A DNA stretch of 64,000 bases, taken from Cucumis sativus (taxonomy: Eukaryota; Streptophyta; Magnoliopsida; Cucurbitales; Cucurbitaceae). Every line of letters starts with the position of its first letter. The stretch's first letter is position 1. Position numbers and translations under genes: made by a program. The notes beneath the pieces are model-generated. The model was not told the DNA's origin. It did no database searches and was given only the letters and a program-made list of their open reading frames with translations. The stretch lies in the NCBI RefSeq assembly GCF_000004075.3, contig NC_026660.2:30631498-30695497 (forward strand), read 5' to 3'. This document shows, piece after piece, positions 23,054-41,180 of the stretch.

Positions 23054-26000
23054 TTGTTCTTGTTCCCCATGGGCTTTTGAAGACTCACAGCTTTAGGTGA
23101 AGGACTTAGCAAAGGATAATGTCAAAACAAGGTTGAGAAACCACACGTCTATGGTTTTGATCATCACATAGGAAGTTTTGAAAAAATGGCACATGTGCCT
23201 AAATCGAGGCTAGCTAGCTACTTCTCGAAAGGGTGCATATATACATTGATCTTAGACAATCATAGGCATTAAATTGGTGTTGTAAATGTGATTAACCAAA
23301 GTAAATTCAAATGAAAATGGGCATGGGGGGAGGGGTAATCATAATGTTTCTTTTTATACATAAAAGCTGGGGGGGCCTAATCAACCACTTTAGAGGTGCA
23401 TAAACATCTGTTTTCTAATCAACCTAAGTTTGTCAACTCAAAGCTCAAAGTTAATATCTTAGGCAACAAATTGTTTTGTTTGGCCAAACATTAAATTGGT
23501 GATAACCTATTTTCTTGTCTTCCTCACTTTTATGTTAGCTTCACCTTTCTTTATTACCAACATCACAATTTTGTCTACCACCATATATATATCTTTCTCC
23601 AATTTTACATCACCAACAATGGAGCTTAGCAGGCTACTGACCTGTATTGGAGATTTTGTTTTGCATGCATATTACAGATCTGGTAAATAGTTTGAGATCA
23701 ATCCAATTTTAAATGAACAGTATTCGTATACTAAATGAAGTTGTTGATGAATAAAGGATATATAATCGTATATAATTTGGTAAATAGTTTGAGATTAATT
23801 TAGACATTGTTTTGAAGAAATAATTTAAATACACTATATTCATTGCTCCAAATGATGTGTTTAATGCAAATGAATTTTGCAATAATCGAACGTATAATGC
23901 TCTCTTCTTTATAAGATTCTATTTACAAGGAAACATCTTCAACCATTCTTTAGCAATTTTCATCCATATTATATATGAAAAATTTGGACTTTGTGGTGTA
24001 GCATAGCTAGGGCTATGTGCATAGGCATGACCCAACTTGTCTTTGCTAGGGCACAATAACCCTCAAGAAAGGTCCCAATTTTGGTGAGAAATTATCACAT
24101 GGCCCCATTTTCAACTTATATCTCTTTAGCAATATGTTTGGTCAACCCAAACCCCAAAAACAAACAAATAAATAAATTTAGTTTATAAAAAAAATAAACA
24201 CCATTAATTAAAATTTTGAATTGAATATAGAATAGAGAGGAAGATCATAATGCATGGCCTTATCATATGAACAAATTAAAGCCCCAAAGTTCTCTCTTTC
24301 TTTACAAAATGAAAACATGTTTTGTTGGGTTGAATGAGCCATTTGGGTAGAAGAATCATAATTATAGATTCAATAGGGTGGAGACAAGTGCCATTAGAGA
24401 GGCCAACCCATATATTTTCCTCAAGCTAAGCCAGCTGCTTCCTTCAATTTTGGCTTTAACTTTTGCTTTTGCATTATTTTAAACCCCACCTATATAGAAG
24501 GGTGTGTGTATATATATATATATATGATGTTTCATTTATGCTTCTCTTTTGTTTGGCATGACTGCCTTTATAGTTCTTTTGCTTTTTGCATGATATAGGG
24601 ATTGATGCAAAGTATGGTGTTTCTTGATGTTGACAAACCTCTAATTCCCTTTCCTTTTTCTCTTCCCTTCAATTTTGGTTGGTTTTCCTTTCATTTCTCA
24701 TCTTTAGTAGGTTTCTTTTTTTTTAAAAAAAAAAAAAGAGTCTACTTTCAAAACTACGTTTGTTGTTATTTATCAAGGATAATATGAAAAAATGAACCTC
24801 ACTTGATTACACGTAATGCTATTTATTTGTATGTAATAAATGGTCAACTTTCACCTCCAAATGTATAATCATAATCATAGCAAGCAATTCAACTAAGGAA
24901 CGAATGGTGCTTACTTTTATTATGCATAACAAATTATTTACTATTATCTTTATCATTCTCGTTATCGATGAGATTAAGAAGTTTAGTGAGAAATTCGTAA
25001 ATTTAAGATTGCACACCAATAAAAGACTTGACACGTGGCCACAGCGGATTTGGGTGCTGGTATGTAGTATGAATTAAGTATGTATATTGATGTCCATTGT
25101 TTAGTTCTACTTTAAAAAGGAAACTTATTGCATAAATTTGAGAAGGGATCCCAAAGAATTGTATATTTAATATTGTTAATAGAAAATCCTTGAAGTACGT
25201 TAAATGCCACGTAGCAATATTGAAGTTATTTGGCAGAGATGAGTTTGCTTTGACATGGGAAATGGGATGAAAATGTCAAGGTTTTTCCTTTCTTTAAGGG
25301 ATCATGTTAGATCTCATACCCTTATCTTCTTGTACTCATTTTTTCTTTCTTTATCTCATCTATCACACATCAAAAGATGCAACTTTTCATTCAAATTTTA
25401 TAACATATCAATTCTTTGCCATAAAAAAAGATTAAGTTTTCTACGTCATCTTTTTCAACTCGATATTGTAATTATTAGAAACAAGTACAATATTGCCAAA
25501 TTAAAAAGATTTGTACACTATTATTCCTTGGTTCTTTGTTTCTAAATCCAACTAGGATTAAGATCAACAGTTAATATTGGATGGAATCTGATGGTTTTGT
25601 TTGTAATTTCCTACTGATAAAGTCACAATAATGTTTACACAACATCGGAGCATAAATGATTCGATTCTTCCTAACAAAAGTGAATATGAGAAGATGCCAG
25701 TTTTGAAAATATACATGAAATAAAATTGGAATTTGAATTGGTCCTTAAAACCCTATACACTATAACCACATTTAAGTTTAGGTGTTATGTTACATTTCCA
25801 ATACAGTACAACTTGGGAAATAGATGAGTTGAATTGAATCTCTCCTCTTGACTGACACACATCTGTGTTTGAGGAAAATGCAGATCTTTGAGCTAATTAA
25901 ATCAACTTTTAAGTTCTGCTAGATTCTGGCTGGGAGAAGCTTTAGATTCATGGCCATCTAACAACATTTGGAAACCTTTTTCCACTGAAGGGGTTGGGGG

Positions 26001-26204
26001 GTAAAAAAATCCTAACATTTTGTGAACTTCTAACTCACAAGAAGGCTAACTAGCCGGGAATAAAAGTTGCAGAATCTACAATATTTTATACAAAATATAA
26101 GATACTTATCTGATCCCCTTCCTCAAGTAGTATAAAACATATACTACTCTCTGGATCATTTGAGGCTAAGCTAAAGAGCAAGTACTGTTGTGGCCTTGAC
26201 CTTT

Positions 26205-32389
<6,185 letters not shown>

Positions 32390-33350
32390 ATTAACTCTTT
32401 TAATCACGATCAGGCATTATTCTTTTCCACCTGCAATAAATGAAGCACACAAGAATGTTTACAGATTATTGCATGACATAATATGATCATTGCATATTGA
32501 TCAATAATAAGGATAAAATACCAAAAAGAGTTCAGATTCCGCCAAAGACGAAACTGAAAAATACAGTAGAATACAAAAGTTTCATTTCACGTGAAATAGA
32601 TTGAGAATTCAAAAGCCGTCCCCATATCACCTTCTCAGACCAGTAGAAGCCACAAAAACAATCTCTGATGATCAATATAAATGTACCGTTATCACTATAT
32701 TCTGGTAATTTTACTAAGGTCCACCAAAATTTTCTTCCCTCAGTCTCCGAACCCCTAAAAAACATCAAATAAACTATCGCCTCCACTCAAAGAATCGTAA
32801 AGATACGAGAAAAGTTCACAAGTTCTTGACGGTGAAAACCTCCAACTCCCTTTTAAACTCCATTAGCCTACAAAATACTAAAAAGGGAAAAACGAAACTA
32901 AAAAAACTATACCCTCAAGACCCAGATAGCTCCATGATGCATGTTCTTTAAATTTTCTTCCAAAAAACAAATCCCTCAAAAATAAAGTTCCCTCGAGTGT
33001 TGATCACAAGCTGCCATGATTGACCATAAATTTCTTCAGCAAATACACGTTACACGAAAACGTCCAAGCCGGCTAACTCAATCAAATATGTTTATTCAGA
33101 ATTAAAATACTAATAGTTATAATAACAACTCCGATGAAGCCCACATCAGTTGCAATTACTAACTGCACATAATCCATAAGCAACCATCCGAAAAAATAAA
33201 CAAAAATTAGGTACCCCCAAATAAAAAATAAATAAAAAGAAAAGAACCTGAGTGAAGAAGACGATCGGAAGCTGAAAAAGGGTGTATTCGTTGGCAGTAG
33301 GTGATCTTCCTGCTCCACGAAAATTAGGGGAAAGGGAATTGAGAAGAAAA
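32390..33350 (-). other. NDR kinase 5' leader with a UTR intron
   Basis: A minus-strand acceptor ending at 32431 lies 42 nt upstream of the start codon, and a donor ACTCAG|GTTC lies at 33248/33247, defining an 817-nt intron (32431-33247). A first non-coding exon would lie to its right at about 33248-33350. The intron holds no recognisable coding sequence. Confidence 0.55.
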
Positions 33351-33499
33351 GTAATAGAATGGATAAAGAAATAATATAATGGAATGGGAATAACAAAACT
33401 AAGATTAAAGTGTAATTAGGGAGAATTGAGGTACATGATTAGTAGGTAATACGATGGAATTTAGTGGATAAAATAAGAATAATAACCTTTACTTTGGTG

Positions 33500-33780
33500 C
33501 AACTCACAGTGACGTTGACATGGAAGTTGGTGTCTGCTGCCTGCAAGGCCGCTTTCGGAAACTGCCACCGGCGCGTCGGAGCTTCAGTAGCGTACATGAG
33601 ACAATCCAATGAAACCGACACGTGTCCACTGCCGGTTGCAGCCGGCCGGCTACGTGCGACCACGTCGTCTCCGTTAAGGCAGCAGATGATTGGGTCCGTT
33701 CCACTAATCTCCACCGCCCACGTGTTCCTTTGATTGACTATTTAAAACCGCGTCCCATTTGCGACTCGGCCGGCCTCCTC
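33500..33780. promoter_or_regulatory. GC-rich, G-box-bearing promoter segment of the NDR kinase gene
   Basis: This stretch is far richer in G+C than its surroundings. It has CACGTG G-boxes at 33619-33624 (inside the 10-bp palindrome GACACGTGTC) and 33719-33724, exactly 100 bp apart, plus two further ACGT cores near 33652 and 33662. It lies 150-450 bp upstream of the proposed leader exon. bZIP and bHLH/PIF factors bind such sites. Open frames crossing it on both strands look like composition effects. Confidence 0.5.
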
Positions 33781-36743
33781 ACCCAATTCTAACGGTTCAC
33801 CCAATGTTTTCTTTTCCTATTCAGATTAATTTACTCACCATAAAGTTAGAATATAGTTTCCACATTAAGAGTGACTTTCAAGTTTCCTCCAATTTTCAAA
33901 TTCCAATGTTGATCTTTATAATTAAATTTAGATAAATACAACGGCTGCACAAAAACAACAATACTTTAATGTTCCTGCCTATAGTTTTTTCTTCTTCTTC
34001 TTTTTTTTTTTTGTTTAAATCCTCACATTGATAATGATAGAGGTTTAAAAATATTGGATGCAAATGTACATAAACTACTACTTTTCAATTTACGAACAGA
34101 TTTGAATTGACTTTGTCAAATGAGTAGAAATCTTCAAGTTAATCCAAAATGCAAAAGTTTGATAATGTTTGTTCTTGTTATACTTTTTAAATAGTAATAA
34201 TAAAGTAAAATAAACAAGTCGGAGTTGCCCATTGATATATGTTGATAGTTGGGCTTTGATGAGATAGGTAAGTCGGCCCAACAAGGATGGCTTCAAATCC
34301 TAAAATGGGAACTCAAAGGATGACTTCAAGTTCAACTCATATATTTTCTGATTTTATTGCTTTCTCTTTTGAGGTAAAATCCATTCGAGGAACAAAACTT
34401 CAGCTAACACCAACAGACTCCCAATAAATAAAGGGGAGAAAGAAGCCAACAAGGGTTATAAAAGTGTAAAATATTGAGGGATAGAGTTCCTTACTATATT
34501 GTAGTTAACTAAAAACAAGTTTTAAATACATATAGAGTGAGTGATTAGAGAACAATATGAGAGATGATGTATAGATGGATCCAACAAAGACCTTAAACAT
34601 TCTACCATTTCTAAACCCTTTTCTAACTTATGGATATATAGGTTGTCCGCTTTTGGTTCTTCCTCCTGTTGACCTATGAGTTCTTTCACTGTCTTCCTCT
34701 GGGTTTAGTGCTGTCATTTACAGAATTTGAGATAGGGGGAGGGGGTGGGAATAATATGAAAGGGGTGACGACAGAAGGCATGTAGATTAATTATTAAAAG
34801 ATAAAATAAGATCTCCAAACCCACCTGGATTTGCTTCTTAAATGGAAGACCACTTGGCCTTTCTATTTTCTCTCATGGACCATATCTTACCAACTACGCT
34901 CTACCCCATCTATCTCTTGATTCTCTTCTACTCACTCACTTTGTTTTTCTTTGACAATACACGCACACGCACATGTATGCATTTCTGCAATAATATACAT
35001 ACATATATATATTGGGTATAATCTTAGGTTACAGTTATATTTATGCAAGGCATGATCTAGACGTTCAACTATAAGAAATCTCTGAAAATAAAGCACGAAT
35101 AATAATATATATATATATATAAAAGATAATGATGAAGAAGGTTGAGAAATGTAAGAAGAGACATGAATTTGATGAGCACTCATTTTAATGCATAATAAAG
35201 AGAGATGGGACAATCATTAATGTCTATTTTCTTGCAAGGCAATCATTGTATATTGTAAATAATTAAAATCCCTAAAACTGGAGCCTCACAAATAATGCCA
35301 TTTATTCTATCTTATACTCTTGTTTTCCTATTTCACAACTTGTTTTTTTGCATACCCAAAATTCATAGAATGAATAAAAAGGGAACCCCTAAATTTAGAT
35401 TTTCTTATCAAACTTTTAATTTGTAAATTAGATACGTATTCTATATGTTTTATTCTAAACTTGAAGTCTACTAATTTTAACCAATAATGATGTTGGAAAA
35501 ATCATGTTCATATACCAAAAAAATATTTAATATACAAAATAGACCACTGATTTAAGTGGGCAACATTTTATAAACTTCAATAATAAAGAATCAACTTTAA
35601 TATATATCCTTTCTAGTACCAAAAATGAAAGTGCAAGTGAAAATTTAAACTTCATATACTTTAAGAGCACATGTTATCAAGTCTAAATCATATTAATGTC
35701 TTGTTATTGTTGCTAAACACTGTTTTATCTGATGACTTGGTTCCAATGAAATTGATTAGGTTTCCAAGGTCAACTCTGAAGGTAGGTGACCTAATTTTTT
35801 TTATTGAAGAGTTAATATAAATGAAAATTAATGAAAAAGGGAAAACATATATTTATGAGAGTTCCTGTTAAATATTATAGACTAAATTTGAACTTAAAAG
35901 ATTATGAAAACTGTGTGTTTAAACTTTCATCAAAGGACATAAGTAAGGAAGATGATATAAGAAATAGATACAAGGGTATAGGAGAGGGCAGTGGTGGAAA
36001 TAGAGAACTATATATTATAAACAATAATGATCAAGGATGAAGAAGAAAATGCAGTATTTGATGGATCCTCCACAACCGCTAACATTGGGAACAAAGATGA
36101 TATAATTAAAAGCAATGATATAATATAATATGTAAGGTTAAGAAATGGATGAATACTTGTGGTTGTAATGAAATGTCTACAAGTTAAGTGACACACATAG
36201 CTTAGAACAAACTTGATCTATGTGGGATTTAATTTTCTCTGTCAACTTAGAATAATGGAAACCATTATATCTATATTTTAATTTTTCCTTTCACATTGAG
36301 TTATTATTGACTAAATATTATTATTATTAAAAGAAAAGGATAATGATGTGGCCTCATACCCATCTCTTTTAATTTACTATATAGTTTTTTTAAATCATTG
36401 CAAGAACTTGGACGACAATCACCCTCTCCACAATACATTTCCTTACCTTTGAAGGTCTTCAAGTTTAATTTTGTTTTTATTACTTAAAATAACTATACAA
36501 CACGTACTAAATGGAAAATTGTAACGAAAATTAATCACTCTTTGATTTTTCTTTAATCGACTTTCAATGTCATATGCTCTAAATAGACTTTAAAATTATG
36601 AGTATAGCGATAAAGTTGAAGTTGAAATTTGTCTGATTAATAATAATAAACATATAAACAAAGGGGTTGATACAATTAATCAAAGGGAGATTAAGATTAA
36701 TAGATTAATAGATTAATAAAACATAAGCTTATTAGGATGAAAA
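33781..36743. other. AT-rich intergenic region between NDR kinase and LSH gene
   Basis: No coding region, RNA gene or transposon is recognisable. A short (AT)n run lies near 35106-35120. The right end holds the LSH 3'UTR. Short frames such as 34932-35213 and 35831-36040 are AT-biased and unsupported. Confidence 0.6.
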
Positions 36744-37605
36744 TTAGGAAGGCATGGGTTGATGGTGGTTGATCTTTAGCGGAGCCATCCCGGATTTCTT
36801 CCTCTTCTTCTTCTCGTAAGCAATTCCTCTAGCTTTCGCCTGCGACTCTCTCACTTCCCTTAAATACAGCCTCACGGCTCGTGTACCGAACGGGTTGGTA
36901 TCAGGTTGGCCGCCGTTCTCCTCAAAGGCTGCGCGGAGGCGGCCGATGAGGGCGTCGAGGCTGCCCCAGGCCTGACGGAGAGGACAAGGGCAGGGAGCAG
37001 GGGGTTGTGGGTGACCGAAAAAGGGACAGCTGGAGGTGTGGACCTTCGTCTTACCGAACTGGTCCAGGTAGCGGAGGAACTCGAGAATATGAGCCCCGCT
37101 GCAACGGGATAGCGTGAGTGGTGGGCGGTGGTTCTTTAGGTACTGCCCGAACGTGTTCCAGTCTCGCCGCTTCTGTGACTCGTACCTGTGTTAACGGGTT
37201 AGTGTAGTCGACTCAACTCATCTACTCTAATTTCTTCTTTATTAAAATATATATATAGACAAAAAGGATTGAATTCATTTTTATCTTTTTACTATGTAAC
37301 GATAACAATAGAGATAAAAAGCCAATTTATTATGAGTGCATGGGCCTTCTTACTTCTACGCATTAAACTTTATACACTTAACCTTGAGAAGAAAAATGAA
37401 TAAATCTCACATTTGTTATAAGATAGAGATGAGGGGAGAGAGATGAAAATGATGAAATAAAATGGAAGTACCTGCTGAGCGCAGGTGTGGGAGGAGATGG
37501 TGGTGCGGGGAGCAAGAGAGGATAGTGGGGATGGTTGTCGGAGGTGGTAGAGGCGGAGGTGTAAGTGGTGACGGCGGAGGAGGCGGTCACTTCCATGGCC
37601 AACAT
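36744..37605 (-). CDS. LSH/ALOG-domain transcriptional regulator, 2 exons
   Basis: Exon 1 is 37472-37605 and exon 2 is 36744-37185; 576 nt, 191 aa plus stop. Splicing is required: the frame of exon 2 has a stop just upstream of the acceptor, and the joined codon restores the family sequence [18 protein letters not shown]. The ALOG domain (about residues 45-168) follows: a DNA-binding helical core with [18 protein letters not shown], a zinc-ribbon-like insert with Cys and His residues around [17 protein letters not shown], then [18 protein letters not shown] and [20 protein letters not shown] nuclear localisation signal KKKRKK follows directly. ALOG proteins are small plant nuclear regulators of organ boundaries, light response and inflorescence form. 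The N-terminus is low-complexity Ser/Thr/Pro. An alternative start is three codons downstream. Exon 2 is strikingly GC-rich for this window. Confidence 0.93.
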
Positions 37606-39583
37606 GGTGGATGGATGGATGGATGGATTAATAAATAAAATTAGGGAAAGGAATTGAGAATGGAAGTGAGAAAGTGAAGGAGGTAGAAGAAAGGTATAAA
37701 AGCATAAATAAAGAAATAATGGAGAAGAAAGAGAGAGTGTTTAGGGGGAAGGGAGAAGAGGGAAGAGGGACAGAGAGTGAGGACCTATGGAAAAACACAA
37801 CCACGTCAAGCAACCACAAGTCATTGACAGTTCCAATATCGTTTCGAAACGTCATTTCCTAATTCCCCTTTTTCTTCTTTCTTTCTAACTCTCTTTCCCT
37901 TACTTAAATATTATATAATAATCCCCCTTAATTATACTTTATTAACTTAATGTGAACATTAATCAACAATTACAGAACTTAATTCACTTAAATTTGTGAA
38001 ATATGTGCTTTTTAATCGGTAGATACATTTTTTGTTTTATTTCTAAATTATTCCTCCACTTGCTATCTTCTCTCCAATAATTTCCAGATTTTTATTATAT
38101 ATATATTTCTTTTAATTCACAAACATGGAATCATTTCGCTCATCGTTTTAGGTTTCTTTTCTATTCTTTCTTTTTTTTCTTTCTATAAATATATATAAAG
38201 GAATACGTGCTTAGGATATTGTTGTTTTTGCATGTTGTATTTTTAAAATTATGTGATTTTGACATTTGTGCATAGTTGGTTCAATGTGGATAATAATGTT
38301 AATATTACTCTTGCTATTGGTTACATATAGATATCTAATTGTGTCGATTTCTTATTAATCTATACTTCAAGTCACACAACTTCTTGTTACTCATACTTTT
38401 ACTTTCATGGCTCTCACTCTCTCGTGCCTTATCACGATTTCCTTCAACTTGCAATTCAAATATTGTTTCTCTTACATTTATTATCAATGATCATATTCGG
38501 TTAAGAGCTTGCCAAATTTAAAGCTTGTTATGTGATTTGTGTTATGATATAAGATTCTATATATTAACATTGATTGTTATTATTTGTAATGTACTAAATG
38601 TGTGTGGTAATGTGGTAATGTGGTATGGGTGATGGAGGAGATGGAGATATTGTATAGAGGAATTCCGGGAAAGACACAATAGCAGAAGTAGGGGGAAAAG
38701 AGGGGTTGGAGATGGAAAGATGCATGGAAGGGGGGGAGATAGATTCTTGAATCGGGACAGAACAAGCCATAAAAAGCACCATTTTTCGCCGGTGAGATCT
38801 AAATTTTTCCTCTGCCGTGTGGAATCCTGATGGATGTGACTACTAAGCTTTCCCTGCCATTTCGATGCGATGGGAATGGGAATGGCTCCAAAATTTCGCC
38901 TAAAATCCCCAATTACAGGTCACATCACTTCAATTTCTAAACTCACTTTACTGTTCATTCCCTATTTCCCAATCCAATTCCATTTTCCCCAAACCCTAGT
39001 TTTTTTTCATTTACTTAAGAGAATTCCAATCATATTCCTTTACATTGTTCTCTGTATGATAATGAATATGGTCTTCTGTAATATGTGAGATGAAGATAAG
39101 TAGTAATCAAATAGTTGGTGTCTGCAATAGGAAACGATATGAAGATGAATTGAAGGGAGTAGAGTTAGAACAACACATGATGCTATAGGCTATAGCTATG
39201 AATGTGGTACTTGATGTTTAATATATATTGACACACACACACACAGGTAGTAGTACTATATATAGTACCAGACATTAGTCTTTTCTTCTGCAAAAGCATC
39301 AGAAATTACCAATTCATCATGTGCACACAAAATAAGATTTTCAAAAAGGGTTGGGCTTATAATTGTAAAGAGGCGGAGGTGGGCTACAAGCAGAAGTTAG
39401 CAAAAAACTTAATTAAAGAGAGCATAATTGTAGAACTAGAACTAGAAAGAAACAGTCTAGGTAGGGTGGTGAAGTGGAGACTTCATTGTGTTTAATTTTT
39501 GTTTCTTAATTGGTTATGGGGTTGGCAGAGTGGCTGGTTTGTCTGCCTCTTTTGTAGTTAGGCGCCCAAGATGGGATAAATAT

Positions 39584-39890
39584 TATAAATACAGGCAATG
39601 TTAGGTCTTTTCTGTATGTCAAATCTTCCAGTCATTTCATATTTCCCTTTTTCTCCACTGCTTTAGATTTCATCAATCATCCAAATCCACTCTCCTTACT
39701 CGTCATTTATTGGATCTCTCAATTCCTTTCTTTTCTTTAATCTGCTTTGTTTAATGATCTTTTTGGTTACAGATTGTTCGTCTTTTTAAGAAAATTACAT
39801 AAAGCTTGTCTCTCTCTCTCTCTCTCTCTCAGAGGTCTTTGCTTTCTAGACTTGTTTTTGGATTTTCTTGAAAAATATCAGGAGAAGTAA
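39584..39890 (+). promoter_or_regulatory. Candidate promoter and non-coding first exon, plus strand
   Basis: TATAAATA at 39584-39591 is followed by a pyrimidine-rich, ATG-poor stretch, a (CT)n run at 39808-39830, and a strong donor (GAGAA|GTAAGT) at about 39888. That is the order of a plant leader exon. No coding exon follows before the convergent CHUP1-like gene, so the transcript, if real, is unidentified or non-coding. Confidence 0.3.
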
Positions 39891-39926
39891 GTATGTGCAG
39901 ATAGATATTTTAGAGCTTGTTTTAAA

Positions 39927-40528
39927 TTTTTAGAATAATTGAAGGTGATGTGATTTCAAAAGTAATCCGTATATCTTTGATTTGAGATTTCAATTACTTT
40001 TAACGAGCTATACAATCACAACTTAAAAACATGTGTATTAAACAGAAAATCGAAACCTGGTTTCTGAGTAACCCTCCCTCCTACTTTTACACACATAAAT
40101 TTTATTTGATAAATGTATTTAAAAAATACAAAGTGCCACATGGTATGTTTTAAATTGCTTTCATTTCCTCCATTAAGAAAAATTGCTTTCTTAACAGTTA
40201 ACAGCTGTGACCTTCCTTAACTTTAGAATAATGGAGGGTGATGTAGTTTCAAAAATCATTGATTTCATTTTATCTAAATCTTTCCAAGTTATTCACAGCT
40301 GAAACATATTTTTCGGTTTATGTAGTTTCAATTTGTAACAATAAAGTCTTAAACTTTATTATGTTACTTAAAGTTGTAACAATTTAGCTCCTATATTAAG
40401 ATTTTGTATATATATCAAAGTTGCTTCATAAAAAAATATAAATTGATATGTAATTTGAATAATTATTTTACCAAACTGTTAAAACACAATTACTGGACAC
40501 TTTTTAGTCTTTTACTTAATGGGTAACA

Positions 40529-40560
<32 letters not shown>

Positions 40561-40735
40561 TGTGTGTGTGTGGAGGTGAGGGGAACGTTTGTTTTTGTAA
40601 CAGTGACCTTCCTTAATTTTAGAATAATTGAAGGGTAATGTGTATGAAAAATGATTTTATCTCCGATTTGTGATTTCTAATTATCTGAACTTTTACAAGT
40701 TACACACAACCTGTGATACATTATTCAAGACATAT
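39927..40735. repeat. Three diverged copies of a ~110-130 bp repeat
   Basis: Each copy centres on TTTAGAATAATNGAAGG-like sequence followed by a TGATGT/TGTATG stretch: starts near 39927, 40207 and 40603. Copies 2 and 3 share a 26-bp block (40207-40232 and 40603-40628) with a single mismatch, GTGACCTTCCTTAA then YTTTAGAATAAT. All three end in an ACA/CAC-rich segment, and copies 1 and 3 lead into a CCCTCCCTC stretch. Spacing is about 290 and 395 bp. Confidence 0.6.
40529..40572. repeat. Poly-T followed by (GT)n microsatellite
   Basis: A run of about 19 T leads directly into about 12 GT units, between copies 2 and 3 of the local repeat. Confidence 0.9.
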
Positions 40736-41180
40736 AAAAACAAGCCCTCCCTCTCAGCAATCTTATTTTAGAAACTCAGAAATCAAGGCCAACCAGAGAA
40801 AAAATTTCATTATCTAAGGGAACTCTCATTCCACAAAAACGTTGGATTACTGTTTAACACACAATTTACATTAATATCTATTAATATAACGATTGCCCCC
40901 CCTCTGGCAAGTAGGCACCTCTCTTTCTGTAGGACCTCTCTGTCTGTGCTTTGGAAGAGCTTGCTTCATGAAGAGAGGAGGATGGATGGCAGATGACAAA
41001 AATATATTTCACTTAAGCTCTGGCTTCCCCAGCAGCTCACAACAGCTCCAAGTTCCAAATCCAAGAAACTTCCCATGAAGGAAAAAAAATATTGTATTGC
41101 CAGAATGGTAGCTATCTGCTTACCGAGTTAGTAAACCTAAACCCACTGATTTCCATTTGCTTTGTCCTGTATTGTAACTT

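Larger units (their letters stand above)
18382..26204. other. Long intergenic region between WRKY and NDR kinase
   Basis: About 7.8 kb without a supported gene. The WRKY 5' leader and promoter occupy roughly the first kilobase; a possible minus-strand TATA element lies near 18547-18555. The rest is AT-rich with microsatellites at 18774-18795 (TC), 20332-20347, 20773-20808 and 23016-23053, a TTGCCA minisatellite at 19751-19794, and a few short perfect inverted repeats (19793-19818, 20042-20097, 21556-21579). Open frames here are short and low-complexity. Confidence 0.6.
37606..41180. other. Intergenic region between LSH gene and CHUP1-like gene
   Basis: A GGAT tetranucleotide repeat (about 37608-37626) sits just upstream of the LSH ATG in the probable leader. 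38580-38782 is more GC-rich, with a minus-strand frame of about 60 codons that I cannot assign. 39584-39888 looks like a TATA-plus-leader module and 39927-40735 holds a three-copy diverged repeat, both listed separately. 40740-41180 is probably the CHUP1-like 3'UTR. Confidence 0.55.

Noticed and set aside
33439..33733. Opposed frames of about 90 codons in the GC-rich patch upstream of the NDR kinase
   Set aside because: Three frames on both strands stay open across the same patch, which is what raised GC content does; none resembles a known protein and the patch behaves as a promoter.
36906..37112. Plus-strand 68-codon frame opposite the LSH gene
   Set aside because: It is the antisense of the conserved ALOG domain exon.
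38580..38782. Two overlapping ~60-codon minus-strand frames
   Set aside because: The Pro/Ser/Ile-rich translation matches nothing I know, and there is no convincing start context or conserved motif.
39151..39171. Sequence ATTGAAGGGAGTAGAG resembling miR159/miR319
   Set aside because: Only the TTGAAGGGAG core matches, and no complementary 5' arm is visible within the preceding 250 bp, so no precursor hairpin is supported.
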